DNA from: Proteiniclasticum ruminis
Lineage (GTDB): Bacteria; Bacillota; Clostridia; Clostridiales; Clostridiaceae
Assembly: GCF_900115135.1 (NCBI RefSeq)
Contig: NZ_FOVK01000002.1
Location: forward strand, 338,668-402,667
Direction: 5' to 3'
DNA length: 64,000 nt
The position numbers and the translations under genes were made by a program. The notes beneath the pieces are model-generated. The model saw only the letters and a list, made by a program, of their open reading frames with translations, did not search any database and was not told the origin of the DNA. Below are positions 53,471 through 61,269 of this stretch, one piece after another (position 1 is the stretch's first letter; each line of letters starts with the position of its first letter).

Positions 53471-54665
53471 TGTAATATTAAATATGCTAGCAACCTTAAT
53501 TCCAATGTTTGCGTTGCAATTCATTATATTACCTCAGGTTGCTCTAAAAATAAGTGCAGACTCATATGGGCAACTACTAGCAATAATCGCTTTTATATAT
53601 TTATCAGCTTCATCATTTGGTAGTGTTTTAAATAACTCAAAATTGATTCACTATAAAAAATATGATGAATTGAAAGTCCACGGCGATTTTAATATTATTC
53701 TTGTGATATTTCTTGTTTCGAATACTATCATAATGATTTTGGGGCTATTGTATTATGGGAAATCACTCAATGTATTGACTAATATTAGTTTAGTTTTAGT
53801 ATCTTCAATTTTATTATTTAACACGTATGCTAGTGTGGAATTTAGGATTAAACTAAACTTCAAAAATATATTGATGAATAGTATAATGTTGTTTTTTGGA
53901 TACTTAGTAGGTTTTGTATTGTTTTTATTTACGGGCTCATGGAGTTTGATATATTTAAGTGGATTAGGGATCAACATGATATTCTTAATTTATAAAACAA
54001 GTATATGGAATGAAAGGTACTGCAAGACTCTGCTTTTTAAAGCCACTTTTAAAGAGGTAATAATGTTATTAGGTTCAGGTATACTTGTTTCTTTAGGAGC
54101 ATATGTTGATAAATTAATAATTTTCCCTTTACTAGGAGGTACTGCTGTATCCATTTACTATGCAGCAACAATTTTTGGGAAAACAATAGCTCTTGCAATT
54201 GGTCCAATTACGGGAGTTCTTTTAAGTTACTTGGCACATATGAAAAAGTTCAGCAGTAATAATTTTAAGTTTTTATTGTCTATTTCTTCGATAGTAGGTT
54301 TTCTTGGATATTGGATTGTGATTTTTATAAGTGAACCACTATTATCATTTGTTTACCCTCAATACGTTGAGGATGCGATACAGTATATTCCAGTTACAAC
54401 CTTGAGCATTATCTTAACAATTATTAGTAGTGTTATTAACCCTGTTCTATTAAAATTTTTGAGTGCCAAGTGGCAAATGTTAATTAATGGATTATATATG
54501 ATTATTTATGTCCCATTATCAATGTTTTTGCTGAGTTTATATGGTCTTATGGGTTTGTGCATAGGGATACTAATTGCAAATTTTACAAAATTATTAATAA
54601 TGATAGCAACATATTTCTATGTAAATAGATCAACCAATGCAAATAATTTAAGTGAGGAGTACTAA
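53448..54665 (+). CDS. wzx: Wzx-type repeat-unit flippase
   Basis: 405 residues and about twelve membrane helices. The start at 53448 has GAAGGA eight bases upstream; an in-frame ATG at 53439 overlaps that site. The N-terminus (LATLIPMFALQFIILPQVA) and the segment VSLGAYVDKLIIFPLLGGTAVSIYYAA resemble polysaccharide transporters of the MATE/MVF superfamily. It would move the undecaprenyl-linked repeat across the membrane. The overlap with wzy suggests coupled translation. It differs from the MurJ-type flippase of locus 1. Confidence 0.82.
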   Translation: MKKKIIFDVILNMLATLIPMFALQFIILPQVALKISADSYGQLLAIIAFIYLSASSFGSVLNNSKLIHYKKYDELKVHGDFNIILVIFLVSNTIIMILGLLYYGKSLNVLTNISLVLVSSILLFNTYASVEFRIKLNFKNILMNSIMLFFGYLVGFVLFLFTGSWSLIYLSGLGINMIFLIYKTSIWNERYCKTLLFKATFKEVIMLLGSGILVSLGAYVDKLIIFPLLGGTAVSIYYAATIFGKTIALAIGPITGVLLSYLAHMKKFSSNNFKFLLSISSIVGFLGYWIVIFISEPLLSFVYPQYVEDAIQYIPVTTLSIILTIISSVINPVLLKFLSAKWQMLINGLYMIIYVPLSMFLLSLYGLMGLCIGILIANFTKLLIMIATYFYVNRSTNANNLSEEY

Positions 54666-54666
54666 G

Positions 54667-55974
54667 ATGAAAATGATTAAAGAAAAACTTTTGAACAAAA
54701 CCGCAACTCTTGGTGTTGTAGGATTAGGCTATGTAGGTCTTCCTTTAGCTGTAGAAAAAGCTAAGGCGGGATTTAAGACTATAGGATTTGATGTTCAAGA
54801 ATCTAAAGTAGATATGGTCAATGCAGGTATCAACTACATTGGTGATGTTGTTAACGAAGATTTGGAAGAGATTGTAAAGTCGGGTCTTTTATCAGCTACA
54901 ACGGATTTTGCACAAGTAGCATCTGCTGATTGTGTTTGTATTGCAGTCCCTACGCCGCTCGATGCATATCAGCAACCAGATATCAGCTATGTTAAAGCAT
55001 CAGCTGAGAGTATTGTGCCATACATGCATAAAGATATGTTAATTGTTCTTGAATCAACTACATATCCTGGAACTACAGAAGAGCTATTGAAACCCATCCT
55101 CGAAAAATCAGGGTTGAAATGTGGAGTGGACTTCCATCTTGCTTTTTCACCTGAAAGGGTAGATCCAGGTAATCTTATTTATAAAACAAAAAATACTCCT
55201 AAAGTAGTGGGAGGAATCACGCCTGAATGTACTGATGTCGCTGCAGCAATGTATGAAGCTATTCTTGAGGCGCCTATTCACAGGGTATCATCGCCTGCAG
55301 TAGCTGAGATGGAAAAAATCCTTGAGAACACTTATAGAAATGTAAATATTGGACTTGTTAATGAGTTGGCAATTTTAAGTAATAAAATGGGCATTAATTT
55401 CTGGGAAGTTGTAGATGCAGCTAAATCAAAACCTTACGGGTTCCAAGCATTCTATCCAGGTCCAGGTCTTGGCGGACACTGCATTCCATTAGATCCTTAC
55501 TACTTATCATGGAAAGCAAGAGAATATGGATTCCATACATCTATGATTGAGTCTTCAATGATGGTGAATGATAGAATGCCAGAGTACTGTGCTGAGAGAT
55601 CAAGCAAGATTCTTAATAGATTTAAGAAAGCTATGAATGGTGCGAAAATCTTAATTCTTGGTGTTGCTTATAAGCAAGACATTGATGATTATAGAGAAAG
55701 TCCTGCTATTCGAGTAATAGAAGAACTAGAAAAAGAGGGTGCAGAAGTTGCTTACTATGACCCATTTGTCTCTGAATACCATGAACATGGTGTAGTTAAG
55801 AAAGGTGAGCCTGAACTCACTTCAGAACTAATTGAAAGTGCAGACCTTGTTATTGTTACAACTGCTCACACAAACGTTGACTATGCTTTCGTTCAGAAAC
55901 ATGCAAAAGCAATCTTTGATACGAAGAATGCTATGAAGAATATAGAAGCACGTGAAAACATCGAGTTACTATAA
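54667..55974 (+). CDS. wbpA: WbpA-type UDP-N-acetylglucosamine 6-dehydrogenase
   Basis: 435 residues, start ATG 54667 with GAGGAG seven bases upstream. The UDP-sugar dehydrogenase motifs are intact: LGVVGLGYVGLPLAVEKAKAG, AVPTPLD, ESTTYPGTTEE, the catalytic cysteine in GPGLGGHCIPLDPYYLSWKA, and the C-terminal LGVAYKQDIDDYRESPA. It oxidises C6 of a UDP-HexNAc to the uronic acid with two NAD. The WbpB-like and WbpE-like genes nearby point to UDP-GlcNAcA as product, entering the 2,3-diamino-uronic acid pathway. A UDP-ManNAc dehydrogenase is the alternative. Confidence 0.88.
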   Translation: MKMIKEKLLNKTATLGVVGLGYVGLPLAVEKAKAGFKTIGFDVQESKVDMVNAGINYIGDVVNEDLEEIVKSGLLSATTDFAQVASADCVCIAVPTPLDAYQQPDISYVKASAESIVPYMHKDMLIVLESTTYPGTTEELLKPILEKSGLKCGVDFHLAFSPERVDPGNLIYKTKNTPKVVGGITPECTDVAAAMYEAILEAPIHRVSSPAVAEMEKILENTYRNVNIGLVNELAILSNKMGINFWEVVDAAKSKPYGFQAFYPGPGLGGHCIPLDPYYLSWKAREYGFHTSMIESSMMVNDRMPEYCAERSSKILNRFKKAMNGAKILILGVAYKQDIDDYRESPAIRVIEELEKEGAEVAYYDPFVSEYHEHGVVKKGEPELTSELIESADLVIVTTAHTNVDYAFVQKHAKAIFDTKNAMKNIEARENIELL

Positions 55975-55986
55975 GGGGGACTGACA

Positions 55987-57078
55987 TTGAGTTTAAAATA
56001 TGCGATTATCGGATGTGGAAGAATTTCACCAAACCATATAGCAGCTGCACTTGAAAATAAATTGGATATTGTAGCGTTATGTGATATAGACGAATCAAAA
56101 TTGAATTCTACGGTTCAAAATTTTAACCTGCCAAATGAAACAAAGAAATATGTTGATTATAAAGAAATGCTCGATATAGAAAAGCCAGAACTCGTTGCTA
56201 TATGTACTGAGAGTGGAAAACATGGTCAGATTGCTCTGCATTGCATTGATAGTGGAGCAAATCTTATCATTGAAAAACCAATAGCACTTTCTTTAGAAGA
56301 AGCAGATTTAATAATTGAGAAAGCCAATGAAAAGAACATAAAGGTTAGTGCATGTCATCAGAATAGATTCAACAAATCTGTACAAAAGATTAGAGAAGCA
56401 GTTGAATCTGATCGATTTGGTAGATTGATGCATGGCACAGCCCACATCAGATGGAACAGAGAAGAAGATTATTATACTCAAGCACCTTGGAGAGGTACCT
56501 GGGAGCAAGATGGTGGTGCTCTAATGAACCAGTGTATTCATAACATTGATCTTTTGAGATGGATGATGGGGGATGAGATAATTGAAGTTGTAGGGATGAC
56601 AGATAATCTAATCCATAGATTCATTGATGCTGAAGATTTGGGTATGGCCCTGGTAAAATTTTCAAATGGAAGCTATGGAATTATTGAGGGTACCACAAAT
56701 ATTTATCCTAAGAATCTTGAAGAAACTTTATATATCTTTGGAGAAAAGGGAACGGTTAAAGCAGGCGGAAAATCTGTAAATCTAATTGAAGAATGGCAAT
56801 TTGCTGATAAGTTAGATGATCCAGAAGAAGTAAAAGAGAAATATCATGAAAATCCGCCGAATGTATATGGCTTCGGTCACAATCCACTCTATGCAGATGT
56901 GATTGATGCAATTAAGAAGGATAGACAGCCATATGTGACAGCTGTTGATGGAAGAAATGCACTTGAGCTAGTCCTCGCTATTTACAAGTCAGCTGCTGAA
57001 GGAAAGAGTGTAAGACTTCCGCTTTATAAGTGCAGCACATTAGATTTTAAAGGAAGGTTTGACACGAAATCTGTATAA
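55987..57078 (+). CDS. wbpB: WbpB-type Gfo/Idh/MocA oxidoreductase (UDP-GlcNAcA 3-dehydrogenase)
   Basis: 363 residues, TTG start at 55987 after a GGGGGA site. N-terminal Rossmann motif YAIIGCGRISPNHIAAAL, the catalytic EKPIALSLEEAD (Glu-Lys-Pro) and the HQNRFN and MNQCIHNIDLLRWMMGD blocks are typical of WbpB. WbpB oxidises C3 of UDP-GlcNAcA, preparing it for transamination by WbpE. The matching aminotransferase is 1.4 kb downstream, separated only by a broken hydratase and an acyltransferase gene. Confidence 0.88.
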   Translation: MSLKYAIIGCGRISPNHIAAALENKLDIVALCDIDESKLNSTVQNFNLPNETKKYVDYKEMLDIEKPELVAICTESGKHGQIALHCIDSGANLIIEKPIALSLEEADLIIEKANEKNIKVSACHQNRFNKSVQKIREAVESDRFGRLMHGTAHIRWNREEDYYTQAPWRGTWEQDGGALMNQCIHNIDLLRWMMGDEIIEVVGMTDNLIHRFIDAEDLGMALVKFSNGSYGIIEGTTNIYPKNLEETLYIFGEKGTVKAGGKSVNLIEEWQFADKLDDPEEVKEKYHENPPNVYGFGHNPLYADVIDAIKKDRQPYVTAVDGRNALELVLAIYKSAAEGKSVRLPLYKCSTLDFKGRFDTKSV

Positions 57079-57093
57079 ATGAGAGGTGGTGAT

Positions 57094-57523
57094 ATGGTAC
57101 AAGGGAAGACGATAGATTAAATTAACATTGGAGATAGTGCCTCGTTTTAAAAGACTATATCAGAAACTGATGTTTATCTATTTGCAGGAATAACAGGAGA
57201 TTACAATCCAGCACACTTAAATGACATGGAAGCTAAAAATACAATATTTGGTGAAAGAATTGCTCATGGACTATTGGTTCCTGTTTAATATCAGCTGTTT
57301 TGGAGTTTAATTACCTGGCCCTGGGACACTCTATCTAGGGCAGGATTTGAAATTCTTAGAACCTGTTAAGTTTGGAGATACCATAGCTGAGATTGTTGAG
57401 GTTAATGATAAATTGGATGATAAAAATGTTCTAAAACTAAACACAAGATGTATTAATCAAAATGAAGAAGAAGTAATAACTGGACTTGCAACTGTTATGC
57501 CAAGAAAGAGGGATAGTGTATGA
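57094..57523 (+). pseudogene. Broken MaoC/PhaJ-type enoyl-CoA hydratase gene
   Basis: The hydratase hot-dog signature is readable: SETDVYLFAGITGDYNPAHL, GERIAHGLLVPV, then in other frames ISAVLEFNYLALGHSI, FLEPVKFGDTIAEIVEV and EEEVITGLATVMPRK. In-frame TAA codons interrupt it at 57118, 57148 and 57286, and at least two frame changes follow. MaoC/PhaJ enzymes hydrate crotonyl-CoA to (R)-3-hydroxybutyryl-CoA, the D-x5-H active site still being visible. The remnant ends in an ATGA overlap with the acyltransferase gene, showing that it was once an operon member. Confidence 0.88.
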
Positions 57524-58419
57524 ATTTAAATGAACTTATCAATTTGGTGCCAAAGATAGAAGTTATAAATGACTCTGAATTCAATGCGCTTGGGATGGCA
57601 ACTACTATTTTCAATGATGAAAAAGTATTGGCTTTTCTGGCTGATGAAAAATTTCTAAATGCAATCTGCGAAAATAAGAATATTGTTGCACTAATCACAA
57701 CTAAAGAAATATATAATAAAAGAATTATTCCAGAAAATCTTGGTCTGGTTTTGGCAGATAATCCAAAGCTGTTTTTTTACGAAATACATAATATACTTTC
57801 AGAACGAGAATTTTATTGGAAAAAATTCAATAATAGTATAGCTGAATCTGCTGTTATATCAGATGGAGCGTATATTGAAGATCATAGTGTAATAATTGGA
57901 GAAAATTCGATTATTGAGCCAGGAGTAGTTGTTCATTCGGGTTCAATAATTGGTGATAATGTTATTGTAAGATCCGGTAGTAAAATTGGTACTAACGGAT
58001 TTCAATTTTTAAATGTCGGTGACAAGGTAGTATCAGTTAAAACAGGTGGTAGAGCTATAATTAAAGATAATGTGGAAATTCAGCATAACTGCTGTGTTGA
58101 CAGAGGTGTATTAGGTGGAGATACAATTTTGTTTGAATATGTAAAGTTAGATAATTTTGTTCATATAGCTCATGATGATATCATTGGAGAAAGAACATTA
58201 ATAACAGCTGGTGTTAAATTAGCTGGGAGGGTTATCATAGGTAGTGATTGTTGGATTGGCGTTAACGCAACTATTACAAATGGTATATCAATTGGAAATA
58301 ATAGCAAAATTACTTTAGGTGCTGTGGTAACTAGGAGTATACCAGCTAATTCAACTGTAAGCGGAAATTTTGCTATAGATCATGCAAAATTCATTGAGTT
58401 TATTAAATCTATAAGATAG
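57520..58419 (+). CDS. LpxD-like N-acyltransferase for an amino-uronic acid
   Basis: 299 residues. After an N-terminal domain (about 1-95) comes a left-handed beta helix of hexapeptide repeats with LpxD landmarks: GSKIGTNGFQFLNVGDKVV, IQHNCCVDRGVLGGDTI and the catalytic-type His in DNFVHIAHDDIIGE. LpxD transfers a 3-hydroxyacyl chain to a sugar amine in lipid A synthesis, which clostridia lack. Between WbpB- and WbpE-like genes it occupies the slot of the acetyltransferase WbpD, so I infer acylation of the 3-amino group of UDP-GlcNAc3NA, perhaps with 3-hydroxybutyrate. AGAGGGA lies six bases before the ATG. Confidence 0.8.
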   Translation: MNLNELINLVPKIEVINDSEFNALGMATTIFNDEKVLAFLADEKFLNAICENKNIVALITTKEIYNKRIIPENLGLVLADNPKLFFYEIHNILSEREFYWKKFNNSIAESAVISDGAYIEDHSVIIGENSIIEPGVVVHSGSIIGDNVIVRSGSKIGTNGFQFLNVGDKVVSVKTGGRAIIKDNVEIQHNCCVDRGVLGGDTILFEYVKLDNFVHIAHDDIIGERTLITAGVKLAGRVIIGSDCWIGVNATITNGISIGNNSKITLGAVVTRSIPANSTVSGNFAIDHAKFIEFIKSIR

Positions 58420-58444
58420 TTTCAAATCGAAAGGAGTGAATGTA

Positions 58445-59572
58445 TTGGAATTTAGAGATTTAAAAGCACAATATGAAAAATATAAAAGTGAAATTGATTC
58501 AGCAATCCAAGAAGTTATAAATAACGCTAATTTCATCGGTGGCAAAGAAGTGAACACCTTAGAACAAAGATTGGCTGAATATGTTGGGGTTAAGCACTGT
58601 ATTACATGTGCAAACGGAACTGAAGCTATGACTCTTCTTATGATGTCTTGGGATATAAAAGAAGGAGATGCTGTTTTTGTTCCAGACTTTACATTCTTTT
58701 CTACAGGAGAAATTGTTTCATTCAGAGGAGCTACACCAATATTTGTAGATGTTGATAAGGATACGTTTAATATTGATACTGTTAAACTTGAAAAAGCAAT
58801 AAATAAAGTAATCAATGAAGGTAAGCTTACTCCAAAGGTCATTATTCCGGTAGACTTATTCGGTTTACCTGCTGATCATATTGAAATAGAGAAAATAGCA
58901 AAGAAATATAATCTAAAAGTTTTAGAGGATGCAGCTCAAGGTTTTGGCGGAAGCATCAATGACAAAAAAGCTTGTAGTTTTGGTGATGCTGCTACAACAT
59001 CATTTTTCCCTGCAAAACCATTAGGATGCTATGGTGACGGTGGAGCGATTTTCACAAATGATGATGCGTTAGCTGAACTTCTGAATTCATTGAAGGTTCA
59101 TGGAAAAGGCGATAATAAATACGACAATATTAGAATAGGTGTGAACTCAAGACTTGATTCTATTCAAGCTGCAGTTCTTAATGTAAAGTTGACTGCCTTT
59201 ATTGAACATGAACTTGAAGATGTGAATAGAATATATAGACTATACACTAAAAAACTTAAAGGAATTGTTGAAACACCTGTAATTCCAGAAGGATATGTAT
59301 CAAGCTTTGCCCAATATACGATTAAGTTAAAGAACAAAGAAGAGAGAGATAGTCTGCAAGCGAAGTTGAAAGATGAAGGCATTCCAAGCATGGTTTATTA
59401 TGTGAAGCCGATGCATAGACAAGGGGCATTTGCTGAGTATGATTATGATGTTAATGACTTTGAAGTAACCAACGAGCTTTGTGATACAGTTCTTTCTTTG
59501 CCGATGCATCCTTATTTGAGTGAAGCAGAAGTTGAAGATATATGCGGTGTGATAAGTAATACTCAATCATAA
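58445..59572 (+). CDS. wbpE: WbpE-type aminotransferase (UDP-3-keto-GlcNAcA)
   Basis: 375 residues from TTG 58445 with AAGGAG eight bases upstream; a GTG at 58436 overlaps that site. DegT/DnrJ/EryC1/StrS family: GGKEVNTLEQRLAEYVG, CANGTEAM, EDAAQGFGGSINDKKACSFG, PLP Lys191 in SFFPAKPLGCYGDGG, and IGVNSRLDSIQAAVL. WbpE transaminates the 3-keto sugar made by WbpB using glutamate. It is the last gene of locus 2. It is clearly different from the PglE-type enzyme at 42.9 kb. Confidence 0.88.
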   Translation: MEFRDLKAQYEKYKSEIDSAIQEVINNANFIGGKEVNTLEQRLAEYVGVKHCITCANGTEAMTLLMMSWDIKEGDAVFVPDFTFFSTGEIVSFRGATPIFVDVDKDTFNIDTVKLEKAINKVINEGKLTPKVIIPVDLFGLPADHIEIEKIAKKYNLKVLEDAAQGFGGSINDKKACSFGDAATTSFFPAKPLGCYGDGGAIFTNDDALAELLNSLKVHGKGDNKYDNIRIGVNSRLDSIQAAVLNVKLTAFIEHELEDVNRIYRLYTKKLKGIVETPVIPEGYVSSFAQYTIKLKNKEERDSLQAKLKDEGIPSMVYYVKPMHRQGAFAEYDYDVNDFEVTNELCDTVLSLPMHPYLSEAEVEDICGVISNTQS

Positions 59573-59795
59573 TAACAATGCAACTGTACACATTTTTTAT
59601 GATTTGATGATTCGAGTACCGAAAAATTCTGACTTTCCAACTCTCCAAGAAACTATTCATCCACATAAGTAAATTTTGGGAATCTTATATGAAGCCTTAG
59701 AAGTAACATTAGTTGATTAGTGTGATGGAGAGATGAGAAACTATACAGAAAAAACAGATAGACAAATAGGCTAGTACAAATATCGGTAGTGACGA
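59573..59795. other. Intergenic DNA after glycan locus 2
   Basis: No gene or terminator is seen directly after the aminotransferase. Short open frames exist but resemble nothing known. It leads into a repeat array at 59796. Confidence 0.5.
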
Positions 59796-59914
59796 TGACA
59801 TTCCAGATGGGGTCATTTTAGCTCAATCTGTTTATATCCATGATCAGCTTGACATCCCAGATAAGCAGTGAGGGCAACTTTTTAGATAAGCATGATTAGT
59901 TTGACACCATGAAT
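59796..59914 (+). repeat. Three degenerate direct repeats, period about 53 bases
   Basis: TGACATTCCAGAT at 59796, TGACATCCCAGAT at 59850 and TGACACCATGAAT at 59902 share flanking sequence, the last two also GATAAGCAGTGA and GAATAGCAGTGA. Spacing of 54 and 52 bases resembles the multiple terminal repeats that IstA binds at IS21-family ends. No intact element is attached, so this may be the relic of an excised or decayed one. Confidence 0.55.
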
Positions 59915-59927
59915 AGCAGTGAAAGAG

Positions 59928-59964
59928 AACGGACATTTTAAGAAGCAGAGATGTCCGTTTTTTT
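59928..59964 (+). terminator. Intrinsic terminator, probable end of glycan locus 2
   Basis: AACGGACAT pairs with ATGTCCGTT (9 bp, 14-base loop) and is followed by a run of seven Ts. It is the first clear + strand terminator after the locus. Confidence 0.85.
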
Positions 59965-60076
59965 CAGAAGATGAGTTTACAGAATATTTTGTTGATGGAT
60001 GATTCGTGCAAACAGCGTTTTTTAGAGCCATATGTTTAGAGTCTAAGGACCACTAACTTGCACTTTATAAACCAGG

Positions 60077-60124
60077 ACCGCGAAGCGCCAGAGCCACCCC
60101 GAAGGGGTGGCCGTGCTTCACGGT
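60077..60124. repeat. Large GC-rich inverted repeat beside the decayed IS21 copy
   Basis: An inner perfect stem GCCACCCC-GAA-GGGGTGGC (60093-60111) is enclosed by ACCGCGAAGC and GCTTCACGGT (one mismatch). It starts 7 bases past the istB stop on the minus strand and is far more GC-rich than its surroundings. There is no T tail. It could block transcription leaving the element or be a separate palindromic unit. Confidence 0.7.
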
Positions 60125-60130
60125 TATAAG

Positions 60131-61099
60131 CTAGATTGATCTCATCGATTTGATTCCTTCTATTGTAATCTTATGTGCCTTAGCAGATAATCTGTCAGTG
60201 ATTGATTCATCAGCAAGTGGAACGGGAATCTGCTCCAGCCATTCAGCAGGTTCTAACTGTGAGACAATGATAGTAGGGCGGGCATTCTGACGACGGTCAA
60301 TTAGGGAGAGGAGTATTTCGGAATCATCTTTGCTTATCGGAAATAGAAGCCATTCATCAATAATTAGCAGGTTGTATTTTGCATACTGCCTTCTTAGCCG
60401 AATGAACGCTTCAGCACCTTTAATCTTAGCAATCCTAAATTCATCAAGTAGATCAAGTAAGTGGATATATTTCGTAGGAATGAGCCTGCGACAAGCCGCT
60501 TGGCCTAGTGTCTGAGCAATATAAGATTTCCCAGCACCTGTAACCCCGACAATAATAATGTTCTGTGTATGCTAGATATAGTTGCATGACGCTATTTCGA
60601 GAATCTGTTCATGGTCCAGTTTACGGTCATTAGCATAATTGATGTCCTCTATGCAAGCATTTGGATACTGAAATTTCGCTTGGCTTATCAGCCGTTTCAA
60701 ATGATTATGCTGACGTTTACTGTATTCCCAGTCCGCAAAGAAAATCTTGTCTGGAGGAATATGTTCTCTGATAGTCGAATAAGTATCTTTGCCCCATAAC
60801 CGCTTATGTGATGCTATGCGTTGATGGTGATAGAGTATTTCTATTACCGTTTGAGTAGATTGGACCTCGACTTCCTCTCCCAGATACTCAAAAGGAACCG
60901 AGTAAAACTTTCGTTGGAAGGCGATATGGCAATTCGGCTGGACTTTCCCTTTGCTCCACTGAGCAATCTCATATGGATACTGAGGTAGAGGAAGCATGTA
61001 TTCTTTCTCTTCATTCTGGTAAGCAATCCAGCGGCTCTCACTTTTACCCGTCAGAGGTGCTTCATTAATCTGTTCAAGAGCTGATGAATATTTCGCGGT
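60131..61099 (-). pseudogene. Fused istA-istB remnant with a nonsense codon
   Basis: Reading the minus strand from 61099, the frame encodes the C-terminal part of an IstA transposase (SRWIAYQNEEKEYMLPLPQY, then YSVPFEYLGEEVEVQSTQTV) and passes near residue 130 directly into the middle of IstB (HNHLKRLISQAKFQYPNACI), so an internal deletion removed the end of istA and the start of istB. A TAG at 60574-60572 interrupts it; beyond it the same frame continues through the Walker A motif VGVTGAGKSYIAQTL and Walker B LLIIDEW to a stop at 60131. Neither protein can be functional as a transposition pair. Confidence 0.88.
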
Positions 61100-61269
61100 T
61101 TAGATACCCCCGATATTTGAATGAAGTCCTACGATACATTTCTTGAAGTCCACTTGATTTAGACCTAATTCCGCACATGAAGTCCGTAAATATGTCTATA
61201 AAGACCACTTACTTACCTCTATGATGAAAGTGTAGTGAAAAGCTACAAAAATTTTAGAGGAGGTCTATT

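Larger units (their letters stand above)
60041..61102 (-). mobile_element. Decayed IS21-family element
   Basis: The minus-strand istA-istB remnant lies between an end-like sequence GTCTAAGGACCACTAACTTG at 60041-60060, which matches GTCTATAAAGACCACTTACTT near 61194, and the start of the next element. The other boundary is not definable because the upstream part of istA is missing. Confidence 0.65.

Noticed and set aside
57520..58419. True LpxD as part of lipid A synthesis
   Set aside because: No other lipid A gene is present and the Gram-positive surface features argue against lipopolysaccharide; the gene sits inside a wbpA-B-E type pathway.
59796..59914. Possible CRISPR array from the roughly 53-base periodic repeats
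   Set aside because: Only three degenerate units with poorly conserved repeat cores, no identical 25-40-base repeats and no cas genes; better explained as IS21 end repeats.
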